A stretch of 64,000 nucleotides of DNA from Nitrospira sp. (GCA_024998565.1 JACOEM010000002.1:464522-528521); one strand, 5' to 3'. Counted from the stretch's first letter, positions 15,624 to 25,135 are shown. Program-made: numbers and translations. Notes: generated by a model from the letters alone, not told the origin.

Positions 15624-16787
15624 TCAGGGCTTCGGTGAGGACGTCTCGTCATTTGGGCACAGCGGGAGATAGTGGCGCGGCACACGCTGGCCGATGGCGC
15701 AGAGGACTTCATAGGGAATCGTCTGTTGCCAGGCGGCGAGATCGGCTGCGGTGATGGACTCGTGGCCCTGCTGTCCGATAAGAATCGCTTCCTGCCCGAT
15801 GTGCACGCCTGGTATGTCCGTTACGTCGACCATCGTCATGTCCATGCAGACACGTCCGACGACCGGCGCACGGCGTCCGCCGATCAGCACCATGCCACGA
15901 TTCGACAGCAACCGGTTGTACCCGTCTGCATAGCCGACCGGGAGCACCGCGATACGGGATCGGCGTGCGGCAATGAAGGTCCGGTTGTAGCTGACGCTGT
16001 CGCCCGCTTGGATGTTGTGCAGGTGTGCGATGGTTGCTTTCCAGGTGAGGATCGGTCGCAACTCAGGCGCAGGCGTTTCATTCGAGAGTGTATGGTAGCC
16101 ATACAGCATGATGCCGGGCCGCACGAGCGAATAGAGGCTTGCGGGATACTTGATGATCCCGGCGCTGTTGGCGGCGTGTGTCAGGGGACAGGAGATCCCA
16201 CGTTGGCGCAACGTGTCGAGTGTCTGCTGGAACTCTGTGAGTTGTTTCTCCGTGTGTGTGGTCTCGGTATTGTCCGCATCAGCCAGGTGAGTCATGAGGC
16301 CTTCGAGCCGGAGAGCGGCGTGAAAGGCCGGCATGGCTGCGAGGTCGGGCATTTCTGGAGGACGCACTCCCAAGCGACCCATCCCGGTTTCGATTTTGAC
16401 ATGCACGGAATAGGGCGCGGTCTCCGGAGAAATGGCTGCGGCAAAGACCTGGACCATATCGGACCGGTACAGCACGGGCGTCAGACGATGCGCGATCAGG
16501 TCGGGAAATTGTGCCGGGGCGGTCGGGCCCATGACCAGGATGGGATCATGAATGCCCGCTTGGCGAAGCACGATGCCCTCATCCACGGTGGCGACACCAA
16601 AGCGGTGGACGGCCAGGTGTTGCAGCGTGCGTGTGAGTTCAATGGACCCATGGCCGTAGGCATTGGCCTTGACGACGGCCAGTACCTCGGAGCGCGGTGC
16701 AAGGCGCCGCACATGGGCGAGATTCTGCCCGAGGGCATTCAGATCGACGGAGACGGAGGTTGGGGGGAACTGAGACGGCGTGTACAC
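15624..16787 (-). CDS. alr: alanine racemase
   Basis: This 387-residue fold-type III PLP enzyme converts L- to D-alanine for peptidoglycan. The PLP lysine is in VVKANAYGHG near residue 39. The second catalytic residue is the tyrosine of SYNRTF near 265, and the PGIMLYGY and RVCMDMTMVDVT motifs are present. The start is a GTG with only a weak ribosome site. It follows frr by 26 bases on the same strand, which ties cell-wall precursor supply to the translation-factor operon. Confidence 0.96.
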   Translation of the reverse strand: MYTPSQFPPTSVSVDLNALGQNLAHVRRLAPRSEVLAVVKANAYGHGSIELTRTLQHLAVHRFGVATVDEGIVLRQAGIHDPILVMGPTAPAQFPDLIAHRLTPVLYRSDMVQVFAAAISPETAPYSVHVKIETGMGRLGVRPPEMPDLAAMPAFHAALRLEGLMTHLADADNTETTHTEKQLTEFQQTLDTLRQRGISCPLTHAANSAGIIKYPASLYSLVRPGIMLYGYHTLSNETPAPELRPILTWKATIAHLHNIQAGDSVSYNRTFIAARRSRIAVLPVGYADGYNRLLSNRGMVLIGGRRAPVVGRVCMDMTMVDVTDIPGVHIGQEAILIGQQGHESITAADLAAWQQTIPYEVLCAIGQRVPRHYLPLCPNDETSSPKP

Positions 16788-16813
16788 GCAGCTTGTGGTG
16801 GCAGAATGGGGCG

Positions 16814-17377
16814 CTAGACTTCCAGGATCTCGCCTTCTTTTTTCTTCATCACGTCGTCGATTTTCTGCACGTACTGGTCGGTGAGCTTCTGAATTTCGGC
16901 CTCCGACTTGCGCAGTTCATCTTCGGTCAGCTTCGTGTCTTTCTGCAACTTCTTGAGTTCTTCGTTGCCGTCCCGGCGGAAACCGCGAATCTGCACCTTC
17001 ACTTCTTCGCCGTGTTTTTTGCAGACCTTGATGAGTTCTTTCCGGCGCTCTTCAGTGAGCGGCGGAAGGGGAATCCGGATAAGCTTGCCGTCGTTCGACG
17101 GGGTCAATCCGAGGTCCGAGGTTTGGATGGCTTTTTCGATTTCCCTGATAAGGTTCTGCTCCCAGGGCTGAATCGTGATGAGCCGGGCTTCGGGGGTGGC
17201 GACGTTGGCAACCTGCTTCAGCGGCGTCATGGTTCCGTAGTAATCGACTTTAATGCCGTCCACCAGTGCCACGGATGCGCGACCGGTACGCAGTCCGGCC
17301 AGGTCCCGCTTCAAATGTTCGATCGCGTGGTCCATCTTTTCGGTTACGCGTTGTTTCACTTCCTGCGCCGTCGACAT
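16814..17377 (-). CDS. frr: ribosome recycling factor
   Basis: This 187-residue protein of standard length splits post-termination ribosomes together with EF-G. The N-terminal helix motif LKRDLAGLRTGRAS, the TPLKQVANV hinge region, IQTSDLGLTPSNDG and the IRIPLPPLTEERRKEL stretch are all present. A GGGAGAGG ribosome site precedes the ATG. It follows pyrH closely in the usual rpsB-tsf-pyrH-frr order. Confidence 0.98.
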   Translation of the reverse strand: MSTAQEVKQRVTEKMDHAIEHLKRDLAGLRTGRASVALVDGIKVDYYGTMTPLKQVANVATPEARLITIQPWEQNLIREIEKAIQTSDLGLTPSNDGKLIRIPLPPLTEERRKELIKVCKKHGEEVKVQIRGFRRDGNEELKKLQKDTKLTEDELRKSEAEIQKLTDQYVQKIDDVMKKKEGEILEV

Positions 17378-17388
17378 CAGCCTCTCCC

Positions 17389-18114
17389 TTAGCGACTTTC
17401 CACGGTGACCAGGGTCCCGATAGGTTCGCCCTGGACGACACGTTTAAAGTTTCCCTTCTCTTTCAAATTGAAAACGATCAATGGCAACCGGTTGTCCATG
17501 CACAAGCTGATGGCCGTCGAGTCCATCACCTTGAGGTTTTGGGTAAGAATCGACAGAAACGGAATCTCTGCATATTTCTTGGCTTGTGGATTCTTGACCG
17601 GATCGCTGTCGTAGATGCCGTCGACCTTGGTGCCCTTCATGATAACCTGGGCGCCGATTTCCATCGCCCGCAGTGAGGCTGCGGTGTCGGTAGAGAAATA
17701 GGGGTTTCCCGTGCCTCCGGCGAAGATCACCACGCGCTTTTTTTCCAGATGTCGGATGGCGCGGCGGCGAATGTAGCCTTCGGCCAGCTGACGCATCTCG
17801 ATGGCCGATTGGACGCGCGTGCTGACACCTTTGCCTTCCAGCGCATTTTGGAGGGCGAGGGCATTCAACACCGTGGCGAGCATGCCCATGTAGTCGGCGG
17901 AGGCCCGCTCCATGCCGCGCGCGCTGGCGGCCAGGCCGCGGAAGATATTGCCGCCGCCGATCACAACGGCTACTTCGACGTCCATCGCGACGACGTCGGC
18001 AATTTCTTCTGCGAGTCCCTCGAGAATCGAGGGTTGAACGCCATAGCCCTGCTCACCGGCCAGCATTTCTCCGCTGACTTTCAGCAGGATGCGGCGGTAG
18101 TGGGCAGAACTCAT
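17389..18114 (-). CDS. pyrH: uridylate kinase
   Basis: This 241-residue hexameric kinase phosphorylates UMP to UDP. It shows [10 protein letters not shown] at the N-terminus, [11 protein letters not shown], the RVQSAIEM region and [16 protein letters not shown], all typical of PyrH. Its ATG overlaps the stop of tsf by four bases, so translation is coupled. Confidence 0.98.
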   Translation of the reverse strand: MSSAHYRRILLKVSGEMLAGEQGYGVQPSILEGLAEEIADVVAMDVEVAVVIGGGNIFRGLAASARGMERASADYMGMLATVLNALALQNALEGKGVSTRVQSAIEMRQLAEGYIRRRAIRHLEKKRVVIFAGGTGNPYFSTDTAASLRAMEIGAQVIMKGTKVDGIYDSDPVKNPQAKKYAEIPFLSILTQNLKVMDSTAISLCMDNRLPLIVFNLKEKGNFKRVVQGEPIGTLVTVESR

Positions 18115-18707
18115 GCTTGGCCTAGTTGGAATCGTGTGAACCGGCGGATGTTCATGTTCTCGCCGATCTTGGCGATTTGTTGCGCCAACAGATCCTTAAT
18201 GACGACGGACGGATCCTTGATGAAGGCCTGTTCGAGCAAGCAATTTTCCTGGTAGAACTTCTCGAGCTTGCCCTCGATGATTTTCGGCCAGGCGGCCGGT
18301 GGCTTGCCGAGTTCCTTGGCTTGCCCTTCGTAGATGCTGCGCTCTTTCGCGACGACATCTTCGGCAATCTCTTCCCGTCGGACGTAGGACGGGCTGGCGG
18401 CCGCCACCTGCAGCGCCAGATCGTTCACAAACGCCTTGAACTGCTCATTCCGCGCCACGAAGTCGGTCTCACAATTGACTTCGATAAGCACGCCGATCTT
18501 TCCGCCGGCATGGATGTAGGCATGGATCAAGCCCTGATTGGTCTCGCGACCGGCCTTTTTCTGGGCCGCCGCCAATCCCTTCTGGCGGAGATAGTCGATC
18601 GCTTTGTCGATGCTGTTTCCGTTCTCGGTCAGGGCTTTCTGGCAATCCAAAATGCCGGCCCCTGTTTTCTCACGCAACTCTTTGACGAGCTCACTCAAAC
18701 TTGCCAT
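18111..18707 (-). CDS. tsf: translation elongation factor Ts
   Basis: This 198-residue protein is the short form of EF-Ts, which exchanges nucleotide on EF-Tu. It has the UBA-like N-terminus ([20 protein letters not shown]), AIDYLRQKG, the [29 protein letters not shown] core and a reduced C-terminal domain (GenBank-typical EF-Ts is about 280-300). The short form is also known in Thermus and cyanobacteria. Confidence 0.97.
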   Translation of the reverse strand: MASLSELVKELREKTGAGILDCQKALTENGNSIDKAIDYLRQKGLAAAQKKAGRETNQGLIHAYIHAGGKIGVLIEVNCETDFVARNEQFKAFVNDLALQVAAASPSYVRREEIAEDVVAKERSIYEGQAKELGKPPAAWPKIIEGKLEKFYQENCLLEQAFIKDPSVVIKDLLAQQIAKIGENMNIRRFTRFQLGQA

Positions 18708-18760
18708 GGGTTCCTCAGTTAATCGAATAGAACAATGCCATCATGCAAAACACGGCCGCG

Positions 18761-19534
18761 TTAGGAAGCGGACACGCCGGCCAAATTGGCCGCCGGTTTG
18801 GCGCCGCCGCCGGCTGGCGCCGATGCGAACTCTGTTTCTTCCTGCTGCGCCCGGAGATGCGCGCCTTCGAGGCATGCATCCGCGATCCGGGAAATGATCA
18901 GCTTGATGGAACGGATGGCGTCATCGTTGCCCGGGATGGGGTATTGAATGTGATCGGGATCGCAGTTCGAATCGACGATGGCAATGACCGGAATTTCCAA
19001 CCGGCTGGCCTCGAGGATCGCAATGTGCTCGATGCGGGTATCCAGGATGAACACCGCGCCGGGCAGGGCGCGCATATTGCGGATGCCCGACAGGTTCTTT
19101 TGCAATTTGACGACTTCCTTCTGCATCTGTCCGAGCTCTTTTTTCGTATGGCCCTGGTGCGTCGGATCAGCGAGGGTCGTTTCCATCTTTTTCATTTTGT
19201 CGATGCTACGACGAATGGTCTGGAAGTTGGTCAGCATGCCACCCAACCACCGCTGGTTGATGTAGAACTGGTTGGCCCGCTTGGACTCTTCTTCCAAAAT
19301 CTCCGCCGCTTGGCGCTTGGTCCCGACGAACAAGACGGAGTCACCGGCCGCCACGGTGTCGCGCGCGAAGGCATAGGCTAGTTCCATGCGTTCGACGGTC
19401 TGTTGAAGGTCGATAATGTAGACGCCGTTTCGTTCCCCGAACAGGAACCGCTTCATCTTGGGGTTCCAACGATTCGTCTGGTGTCCGAAGTGGACGCCCG
19501 CTTCCAGTAATTCCTTAATCGCAACTACTCCCAT
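18761..19534 (-). CDS. rpsB: 30S ribosomal protein S2
   Basis: This 257-residue protein has the S2 motifs [19 protein letters not shown] at the start, [13 protein letters not shown], and [25 protein letters not shown]. It ends with an alanine-rich tail. A strong GGAGGTGAAGGT ribosome site precedes the ATG. It is the first gene of the rpsB-tsf-pyrH-frr-alr block and has a 5' leader that contains a perfect hairpin. Confidence 0.98.
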   Translation of the reverse strand: MGVVAIKELLEAGVHFGHQTNRWNPKMKRFLFGERNGVYIIDLQQTVERMELAYAFARDTVAAGDSVLFVGTKRQAAEILEEESKRANQFYINQRWLGGMLTNFQTIRRSIDKMKKMETTLADPTHQGHTKKELGQMQKEVVKLQKNLSGIRNMRALPGAVFILDTRIEHIAILEASRLEIPVIAIVDSNCDPDHIQYPIPGNDDAIRSIKLIISRIADACLEGAHLRAQQEETEFASAPAGGGAKPAANLAGVSAS

Positions 19535-19585
19535 ACCTTCACCTCCCTCCGAAGCCTGCAGAGCGCCTGGCGAACGCCAACGACG

Positions 19586-19601
19586 AGGGGGTTGTCCCCC
19601 T
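19586..19601 (-). promoter_or_regulatory. hairpin in the rpsB 5' leader
   Basis: A perfect six-base-pair stem (AGGGGG/CCCCCT) with a four-base loop lies about 52 bases upstream of the rpsB ATG, inside a 229-base gap between argJ and rpsB. S2 autoregulates its own mRNA through leader structures in many bacteria; whether this hairpin is that site is an inference. I cannot place a convincing -35/-10 pair in the gap. Confidence 0.4.
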
Positions 19602-19763
19602 TATTCTCAGGCTGCGCAGCGTGCGCATCACGCTGGTGTGGATTTAAATAAGACGTCCCTGATTTCGGATGCGAACCTGTGAACGATGGGACGGATCATT
19701 CACGGCACGAAAACGCCCGAACGCTAGCATAATCCCTAGTATTTTGCAACCGCGCGTGGCCGC

Positions 19764-20975
19764 TTACGACCGGTAACTCGCGTTGATCCGCACGTATTCG
19801 TAGGACAAATCGGTCGTCCACATGTGCGCCCCGGCTTGGCCCTGTGCGAGGTCGACACGAATCGTAAACTCCTTCGCCCGGAAGACCTTGGTCAGCTTCT
19901 GTTCGGCAACGCGGCCGAGGCCTTGCCCGTTTCGAACCATCGGGACATCTCCGAATTGCAGGCTGATCCGGCCGGGATCGATGGGTACCCCTGCACGTCC
20001 GAGGGCGGCCATCACTCGGCCCCAGTTGGCGTCACCGCCAAAGAGTGCGGTTTTGACCAGGTTGGAGGTGGCGATCGTTTGGGCAATTTGTTTGGCCGCC
20101 GAGGTCGACCGGGCACGTGTGACCTCTACCCGAACGACCTTGGTCACGCCTTCGCCGTCCCAGCAAATTTTCAAGGCAAGGGTGCGACAGACCGTTTCGA
20201 CCATGGCGCAGAATCGGCGAAAATCCGCCGTGCCCGGTTTGAGCGTTTGATTGCCTGCCATTCCGTTGGCCAGCAAGAGCACCGTGTCGTTCGTGCTCGT
20301 GTCGCCGTCGACGGTAATACAGTTAAACGATTGATCCACCGCTTGACTCAGCGCTGTCTGAAGCGCCGACCGGCCGATGACCGCATCGGTTGTGAGATAG
20401 CCCAGCATGGTGGCCATGTTGGGATGGATCATCCCGGAACCCTTGGCCATTCCTCCCACCGTCACCATCCGCCCTCCAAGGCGGGCGCGTACCGCCACCT
20501 GTTTGGGTTTGAGGTCCGTGGTCATGATGGCTTGGGCCGCTTCGTTTCCGCCTCTGCGCGTGACACGGGCAAGCAGGGTCGGAACAGCCTGCTTGATGCA
20601 GTCGATCGGGAGGGGTTGGCCGATTACGCCGGTCGATCCGATGAAGATCGTATGCGGCGGACAGTCGAGGGCCGTGGCTGCCAGCTGCGCCATCTCCTTG
20701 GCCACTCGCATGCCGTCAGGTCCGGTGCAGGCATTGGCGTTCCCGCTGTTGACGAGGATAGCGCGGCCCACGCCTTTTTTTAGATGGAGGCGATCGAGCA
20801 CAACCGGTGCTGCCACGACCTGATTGGCGGTGAATACTCCGGCGATGGGGCCGTCCTGCTCGGAGACCAGCAGGGCCAAGTCGAGTTGTTTCTTCTGCTT
20901 TTTCTTGATGCCGCAATACATCCCGGCGGCCCGAAAGCCGATCGGTGCGGTGACGCCTCCAGTGATGGTCTTCAT
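19764..20975 (-). CDS. argJ: bifunctional glutamate N-acetyltransferase / ornithine acetyltransferase
   Basis: This 403-residue enzyme transfers acetyl from N-acetylornithine to glutamate in the cyclic arginine pathway. The self-cleavage and nucleophile threonine is in KGSGMIHPNMATML near residue 190. The VDGDTSTNDTVLLLANG and FGGDANWGRVMAALG motifs are also present. The ATG at 20975 follows AGGA and is preferred over one 54 bases further upstream. argC lies 55 bases upstream on the same strand. Confidence 0.96.
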   Translation of the reverse strand: MKTITGGVTAPIGFRAAGMYCGIKKKQKKQLDLALLVSEQDGPIAGVFTANQVVAAPVVLDRLHLKKGVGRAILVNSGNANACTGPDGMRVAKEMAQLAATALDCPPHTIFIGSTGVIGQPLPIDCIKQAVPTLLARVTRRGGNEAAQAIMTTDLKPKQVAVRARLGGRMVTVGGMAKGSGMIHPNMATMLGYLTTDAVIGRSALQTALSQAVDQSFNCITVDGDTSTNDTVLLLANGMAGNQTLKPGTADFRRFCAMVETVCRTLALKICWDGEGVTKVVRVEVTRARSTSAAKQIAQTIATSNLVKTALFGGDANWGRVMAALGRAGVPIDPGRISLQFGDVPMVRNGQGLGRVAEQKLTKVFRAKEFTIRVDLAQGQAGAHMWTTDLSYEYVRINASYRS

Positions 20976-21030
20976 AGTGGTCCTGTGTGATGAGAAATGG
21001 TCTGTCGTGCGGAGTCGCCCGCGACTCAAG

Positions 21031-22104
21031 TTATGGATAGATACCCGGTGCCACCAGGCCCGTTTCTTCCGGATAGCCGAGCATGAGATTCATGGCCTGA
21101 ATCGCTTGCCCCGCTGCTCCCTTGATCAGGTTGTCGATGGCCGACACCGTCACGACCCATCCGGCTCGCGTATCGGTGTGAACTGCCAGATCGCAGTAAT
21201 TGGCGCCTCGCACATGTCGTGGATTCGGCATTGCGCCTTCGAGCAGTCGCACGAATCGTTCTCCCTTGTAGAAGTCCCGATAGAGCGCCCGCAGCTCGAC
21301 GACATCGAGCTTGCCCTTCATGCGCGCGTAGGCGGTGCTCAAGATGCCTCGATTCATCGGGACCAGGTGTGGCGTGAAGGCAATAGTGACACCGGCGTTG
21401 TCCCCTTTGTCTGTCTGTGTACGCGTTCCTGCCAGTCCGGTCAGTTCCTGTTCGATTTCCGGGATGTGTCGATGCTGGCCGATCTTGTAGGGCTCCAGTG
21501 ACTCGTGTGCTTCGGGAAAGTGATAGGGCAGAGCCGGGCTTCTTCCTGCGCCCGACACGCCGGACTTTGCATCAATCACGATCGTGTCGGGCACGATGAG
21601 GTTATGAGCGATCAACGGCGCCAATTGCAGAATCGCGGCGGTCGGGTAACAACCGGGGGAGGCCACGAGCCGGGCCTGTGCAATGGCGGATCGATGCAGT
21701 TCGGGCAGGCCATAGACGGCATTTCCGATCAGGTCGGGATGCGCGTGTGTGGTCTGATACCAGGTTTCATAGGTGCGAGGATCTTTGATCCTGAAGTCTG
21801 CGCTCAGGTCGATCACGCGCTTGCCGGCTTTCATGCAACTCGCTACCGGGCCCATGGATTTTGTATGGGGGAGGGCGAGGAAGAGCACATCGGCGCGTTC
21901 TGCCAGGGCCTCGGGCGCCAGGGCTTCGAAGGTCAGCGACACGATACCTTGCAAATGGGGGTACACGGCGGAGACGGGGGTTCCGGCCGACTTCTCAGAA
22001 GTCACCGCAGTCAACTTTACGTTGGGGTGTTGTGACAGGAGCCGTAGCAACTCCGCCCCGGTGTATCCGCTACCCCCTGCCACTGCTACTCGTACCGACG
22101 TCAT
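21031..22104 (-). CDS. argC: N-acetyl-gamma-glutamyl-phosphate reductase
   Basis: This 357-residue NADPH-dependent dehydrogenase of the arginine pathway has an N-terminal GGSGYTGAELLRLL nucleotide loop, the catalytic cysteine in VASPGCYPTAAIL near residue 153, and the HRHIPEIEQEL histidine region. A GGGAGG ribosome site precedes the ATG. It is paired with argJ, which gives two consecutive functions of arginine synthesis. Confidence 0.97.
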   Translation of the reverse strand: MTSVRVAVAGGSGYTGAELLRLLSQHPNVKLTAVTSEKSAGTPVSAVYPHLQGIVSLTFEALAPEALAERADVLFLALPHTKSMGPVASCMKAGKRVIDLSADFRIKDPRTYETWYQTTHAHPDLIGNAVYGLPELHRSAIAQARLVASPGCYPTAAILQLAPLIAHNLIVPDTIVIDAKSGVSGAGRSPALPYHFPEAHESLEPYKIGQHRHIPEIEQELTGLAGTRTQTDKGDNAGVTIAFTPHLVPMNRGILSTAYARMKGKLDVVELRALYRDFYKGERFVRLLEGAMPNPRHVRGANYCDLAVHTDTRAGWVVTVSAIDNLIKGAAGQAIQAMNLMLGYPEETGLVAPGIYP

Positions 22105-22158
22105 GTCACGCCTCCCGGCCTATCGCGAGTTGTTGCTCGATCACTTCATCTCACACAT

Positions 22159-22191
22159 AAAAAAAGGGAAGGCTGCGGAGCCTTCCCTTTT
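22159..22191 (-). terminator. rho-independent terminator after rpsI
   Basis: On the minus strand the stem AAGGGAAGGCT/AGCCTTCCCTT with loop CCGC is followed by a run of T residues. It lies 26 bases after the rpsI stop and just before argC, so it separates the ribosomal-protein unit from the arg genes. Confidence 0.92.
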
Positions 22192-22216
22192 GACACCCTG
22201 TCGCTCCAGTTTCTCT

Positions 22217-22609
22217 TTATCGCTTGGAGTATTGGAAGCGCTTTCTGGCGCCCTTCTGTCCGTACTTCTTGCGTTCCTTGACGCGCGAGTCACGGGTCAG
22301 AAGACCTTCCTTCTTGAGCGGGCTACGGAAGGCTGCGCTCATGATAACTAGTGCTTTCGAGATGGCATGCCGCAATGCTCCGGCCTGGCCCGCAGGCCCG
22401 CCACCATACACGGTGGCTCGGACGGAATATTTGCCGGCCACACCGGCCAGTTCGAATGGAAATTGAATCACGTTCCGTAGTGTCGGGCGGGGAAACGCCT
22501 TTTCCAGCGGCTTCTCATTGACGACGATGTCGCCGGCGGCGGCGGTCACCCATGCGCGAGCGATCGCGCTCTTTCTCTTCCCAGTTGCGTACTGCGTCAT
22601 TGCTGCCAT
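22217..22609 (-). CDS. rpsI: 30S ribosomal protein S9
   Basis: This 130-residue protein has the S9 signature YGGGPAGQAGALRHAISKAL and the conserved basic tail ending KRFQYSKR, which reaches the P-site tRNA. It follows rplM by 42 bases, the standard L13-S9 pairing, and is followed by a strong terminator. Confidence 0.98.
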   Translation of the reverse strand: MAAMTQYATGKRKSAIARAWVTAAAGDIVVNEKPLEKAFPRPTLRNVIQFPFELAGVAGKYSVRATVYGGGPAGQAGALRHAISKALVIMSAAFRSPLKKEGLLTRDSRVKERKKYGQKGARKRFQYSKR

Positions 22610-22651
22610 ATCAGGCGGCCTCCTTCACAGATCGAATCCGAACAATAATGG

Positions 22652-23092
22652 TCACAGCGAAAGTGATTCCAGTTGCTGCGCGTGGTGTGGATGGGTTGAA
22701 CCTGCGTAGACGCGCAGTTTCTTGGCCATCTGATTCCCGAGGGGGTTCTTGGGCAACATGCCTTCGATGGCGCGCGTCAAGAGCTTCGTCGGGTCTTTCT
22801 TGTGGATATGTTCGGCGGTGAGGGTCTTGAGTCCGCCTGGATATCCTGTGTGATACGAATAGGTCTTGTCTTCCATCTTGTTGCCGGTCAAGCGGATCTT
22901 CTCCGCATTGACGATGACGACATGGTCACCCGTATCCACGTGAGGAGTAAAAGTCGGTTTATGCTTGCCTCGAAGCAAGGTGGCCACCTTCGCCGCAAGG
23001 CGACCGAGCGTCTTGCCGTCGGCATCTACCAGGAACCATTTCCGTTTCACATCAGCTGGCTTCTCAAGATACGTTTTTGTCATGGTCTCCAT
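22652..23092 (-). CDS. rplM: 50S ribosomal protein L13
   Basis: This protein of about 143-146 residues has the L13 features [27 protein letters not shown] split across its first 50 residues, the [18 protein letters not shown] core and [12 protein letters not shown] near the end. Two in-frame ATGs nine bases apart (23090-23092 and 23081-23083) both have GGAG nearby, so the start is uncertain by three residues. It lies 42 bases after a DUF151 gene. Confidence 0.98.
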   Translation of the reverse strand: METMTKTYLEKPADVKRKWFLVDADGKTLGRLAAKVATLLRGKHKPTFTPHVDTGDHVVIVNAEKIRLTGNKMEDKTYSYHTGYPGGLKTLTAEHIHKKDPTKLLTRAIEGMLPKNPLGNQMAKKLRVYAGSTHPHHAQQLESLSL

Positions 23093-23133
23093 CTACTCCT
23101 GCACGATAGGATTCTAATGTGAGGTATCAGTCC

Positions 23134-23622
23134 TCACGCCTGTTGGGGTTCGATATTCTTGGTGTCGAGTTTATTGATCCAGGCATCCAGGTGAACGGCT
23201 GTCCGCCGGTTAAGCACATCTTGTGTGGCATAAATCGGGCAATCTGCGCGAAGTGCGAGGGCGATGGCGTCGCTTGGCCTGGCATCCAGGGTGCGATGCA
23301 CGCCTTTCGATGCAAAGGCCACGCTGGCATAGTACGTACTGCCTTTCACATCCGTAATCACAACCCGCTCAATCCGCACACCAAGATGATCCGCAAAGCT
23401 CCGAATGAGGTCATGGCTCATAGGGCGAGGAGTGACCACCCGTTCCATGGCAAGACGAATGGCGTTACCCTCGGCCGATCCAACCCAGATGGGCAGTGTG
23501 ACGCTCGCGCCATCATTTTTCAGCACGACGATGCGGGTGTCGGTATTGCCGTCGTCCAGCACCTGCTTGACGGTCAGAGCGACGAGCTCCGAGGGCTCAT
23601 GCTGCTGCTTCGACGAGTCCAT
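23134..23622 (-). CDS. bifunctional nuclease (BFN, DUF151) family protein, second copy
   Basis: This 162-residue protein has the DUF151 core: VLKNDGASVTLPIWVGSAEGNAI, PMSHDLIRS and LDARPSDAIALALRADCPIYA. Plant and bacterial members have been reported to have both DNase and RNase activity, but the cellular role in bacteria is unclear. It lies three bases after a paralogue, so the pair arose by tandem duplication and is co-translated. Confidence 0.88.
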   Translation of the reverse strand: MDSSKQQHEPSELVALTVKQVLDDGNTDTRIVVLKNDGASVTLPIWVGSAEGNAIRLAMERVVTPRPMSHDLIRSFADHLGVRIERVVITDVKGSTYYASVAFASKGVHRTLDARPSDAIALALRADCPIYATQDVLNRRTAVHLDAWINKLDTKNIEPQQA

Positions 23623-23625
23623 GAA

Positions 23626-24066
23626 CTAGGTATCCAGTTTCCCGAAATCTTCCGGCTTCAAGTTTTCAAGCCACTGTTCAAGTTCTTCGGACGACTGTTT
23701 CTTAATAACCTTCTCGCTGGCAAAAATCGGTGCACTGGTTCGCAGCGCCAGCGCGATGGCATCACTCGGGCGCGAATCGACCGTATATTCCGAGTCTTCG
23801 TACATCAGGTGAATCGTGGCGAAATAGGTGTTCTCGTTCAAATCTGTAATCACCACGCTGATAATTTTCGCATCGAACGTTTCCAGGAACGACTTCATGA
23901 GGTCGTGGGTCATGGGACGCGGTGCGGTGACGCTCTCCAGCGCAAGGCCGATGGCACTGGCCTCTGATTTTCCGACCCAGATCGGGAGCATGTCTGAATT
24001 CTCTTCGTCCCGCAACACCACTATATAGGCGTTGTTGTAGGGGTCGAAGATCAGACCCTTTACCCG
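23626..24066 (-). CDS. bifunctional nuclease (BFN, DUF151) family protein, first copy
   Basis: This 146-residue DUF151 protein has MRVKGLIFDPYNNAYIVVL, MLPIWVGKSEASAI, PMTHDLMKSF and VDSRPSDAIALALRTSAPIFA, ending in a short acidic helix. The ATG at 24066 matches where family members normally begin; a TTG at 24120 in the same frame would add 18 residues but would overlap the small upstream frame. Together with the following copy it is placed between a YggX-like gene and rplM-rpsI. Confidence 0.86.
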   Translation of the reverse strand, partial: RVKGLIFDPYNNAYIVVLRDEENSDMLPIWVGKSEASAIGLALESVTAPRPMTHDLMKSFLETFDAKIISVVITDLNENTYFATIHLMYEDSEYTVDSRPSDAIALALRTSAPIFASEKVIKKQSSEELEQWLENLKPEDFGKLDT

Positions 24067-24088
24067 CATTTGTGTAATCACGGCGGGA

Positions 24089-24304
24089 TTATCCTTCCCG
24101 ATGTCGGCTAAAAACCTCAAGAATAGGGCACTCTAGCACTTCCGAAATCAGAGTGTCAATGAATTCGATCGGGCAATGGATGAAGAGAGGGCCGACGGTT
24201 CGCCACTCTTGAGGCTTTAAGGTTTGGCCGGACCTCAGGCGAGTGACGACCAGACACCCATTAAGAACCGTTCTACCTGACGCCACGGTTTGATTGGAGG
24301 TCAT
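24089..24304 (-). CDS. possible small protein between the YggX-like and DUF151 genes
   Basis: This 71-residue frame starts with an ATG four bases after the stop of the YggX-like gene and ends 22 bases before the DUF151 ATG, so it fills the gap neatly. It has a C-terminal half rich in hydrophobic residues (IEFIDTLISEVLECPILEV). I do not recognise it. The spacing favours a real coupled gene, but length and composition alone do not prove it. Confidence 0.4.
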   Translation of the reverse strand: MTSNQTVASGRTVLNGCLVVTRLRSGQTLKPQEWRTVGPLFIHCPIEFIDTLISEVLECPILEVFSRHREG

Positions 24305-24308
24305 GACC

Positions 24309-24590
24309 CTAAGAGCCGGCTGGCCGAAAGTTTTGATCCAGTTTGGACGTGTCGGTCTGTTCTCCCAGTTTGAGGAACGCCTTCATTTGCTTTTTAACAA
24401 GTTCGCGGCCGCTCTCGTCGCCGAGATTGACTTGATACTCGTTGATCACCATGACCCGCATCCCTTCCCACTTTTTCCAGCAGGGCTTACAAACCTTTGC
24501 CTTGATTTCGGCTTCGAGTTTGCCGAGGAACAGCATATCGGTAATTGCTTCGCCCGCTTGTCCGCAGGTGACACATTGCACATCTGCCAT
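24309..24590 (-). CDS. Fe(II)-trafficking (YggX-like) protein with a zinc-ribbon motif
   Basis: The C-terminal two thirds of this 93-residue protein follow YggX: CWKKWEGMRVMVINEYQVNL then ELVKKQMKAFL. YggX protects iron-sulfur proteins from oxidation. Unlike E. coli YggX, this form has two CXXC pairs (CVTC at 6-9 and CKPC near 34-37) that could bind zinc or iron. GAGGAGGAG lies just before the ATG. It appears to be the first gene of the minus-strand unit that runs through the DUF151 genes to rplM-rpsI. Confidence 0.75.
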   Translation of the reverse strand: MADVQCVTCGQAGEAITDMLFLGKLEAEIKAKVCKPCWKKWEGMRVMVINEYQVNLGDESGRELVKKQMKAFLKLGEQTDTSKLDQNFRPAGS

Positions 24591-24689
24591 AGTCTCCTCC
24601 TCAAATCTGCTTGATCTACCATCGTCAGTTGTTAGTCGCGCAGCATTCTAGCATTCGCATGCCGCAGAAAAAAGAGTGCGCCCCGCCGA

Positions 24690-24718
24690 TTGACGCCTAC
24701 GCGGGATCATGCTAAGAA
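24690..24718 (+). promoter_or_regulatory. sigma-70-type promoter of tRNA-Leu
   Basis: TTGACG (24690-24695) and TAAGAA (24713-24718) are separated by 17 bases. The predicted start near 24725 is about 50 bases before the mature tRNA-Leu. Confidence 0.65.
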
Positions 24719-24776
24719 TGCGTCCCTTCAAAAAGCCGAGTGGCAAGCCAAGGAATTGACGCTGCATGACACCCGT

Positions 24777-24863
24777 GCCCGGATGGCGGAACTGGCAGAC
24801 GCGCCGGACTCAAAATCCGGTTCTCGCAAGAGAGTGGGAGTTCGACCCTCCCTCTGGGCACCA
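24777..24863 (+). tRNA. tRNA-Leu (anticodon CAA)
   Basis: The seven-base-pair acceptor stem GCCCGGA/TCTGGGC is closed with one G-T pair. The anticodon stem CCGGA/TCCGG holds the loop CTCAAAA, giving anticodon CAA. A variable arm TTCTCGCAAGAGA (class II) and the T-loop GTTCGACC are present, and CCA is encoded. The long variable arm fits leucine. Confidence 0.95.
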
Positions 24864-25011
24864 TCATTTCGACTGTTTCGATATTCCTTCCATGGTCTCG
24901 ACAGCCAGTGCGCTTATGCAGGCATTGCTGTCTGGTGTTGATGCGACGCGAATAAATAGGCGATGCTTTTCGGGACAACACTATATAGTGGATGTCGTGC
25001 CTGAAAACATC

Positions 25012-25040
25012 TTGACATGATGTGGGTGTTAGCCTATAGT
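25012..25040 (+). promoter_or_regulatory. strong sigma-70-type promoter of the exported protein gene
   Basis: A perfect -35 TTGACA (25012-25017), a 17-base spacer and TATAGT (25035-25040) lie about 95 bases before the ATG at 25136. This is among the best-matched promoters in the window. Confidence 0.8.
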
Positions 25041-25135
25041 TCGCCCGAATTTGCTTGGAACTACTATGGCCTGTTCAGTTTATCGCCGTTCATCATTACT
25101 CTCTTATCAATTCCAACTCACTAAGGAGGCAGCAC

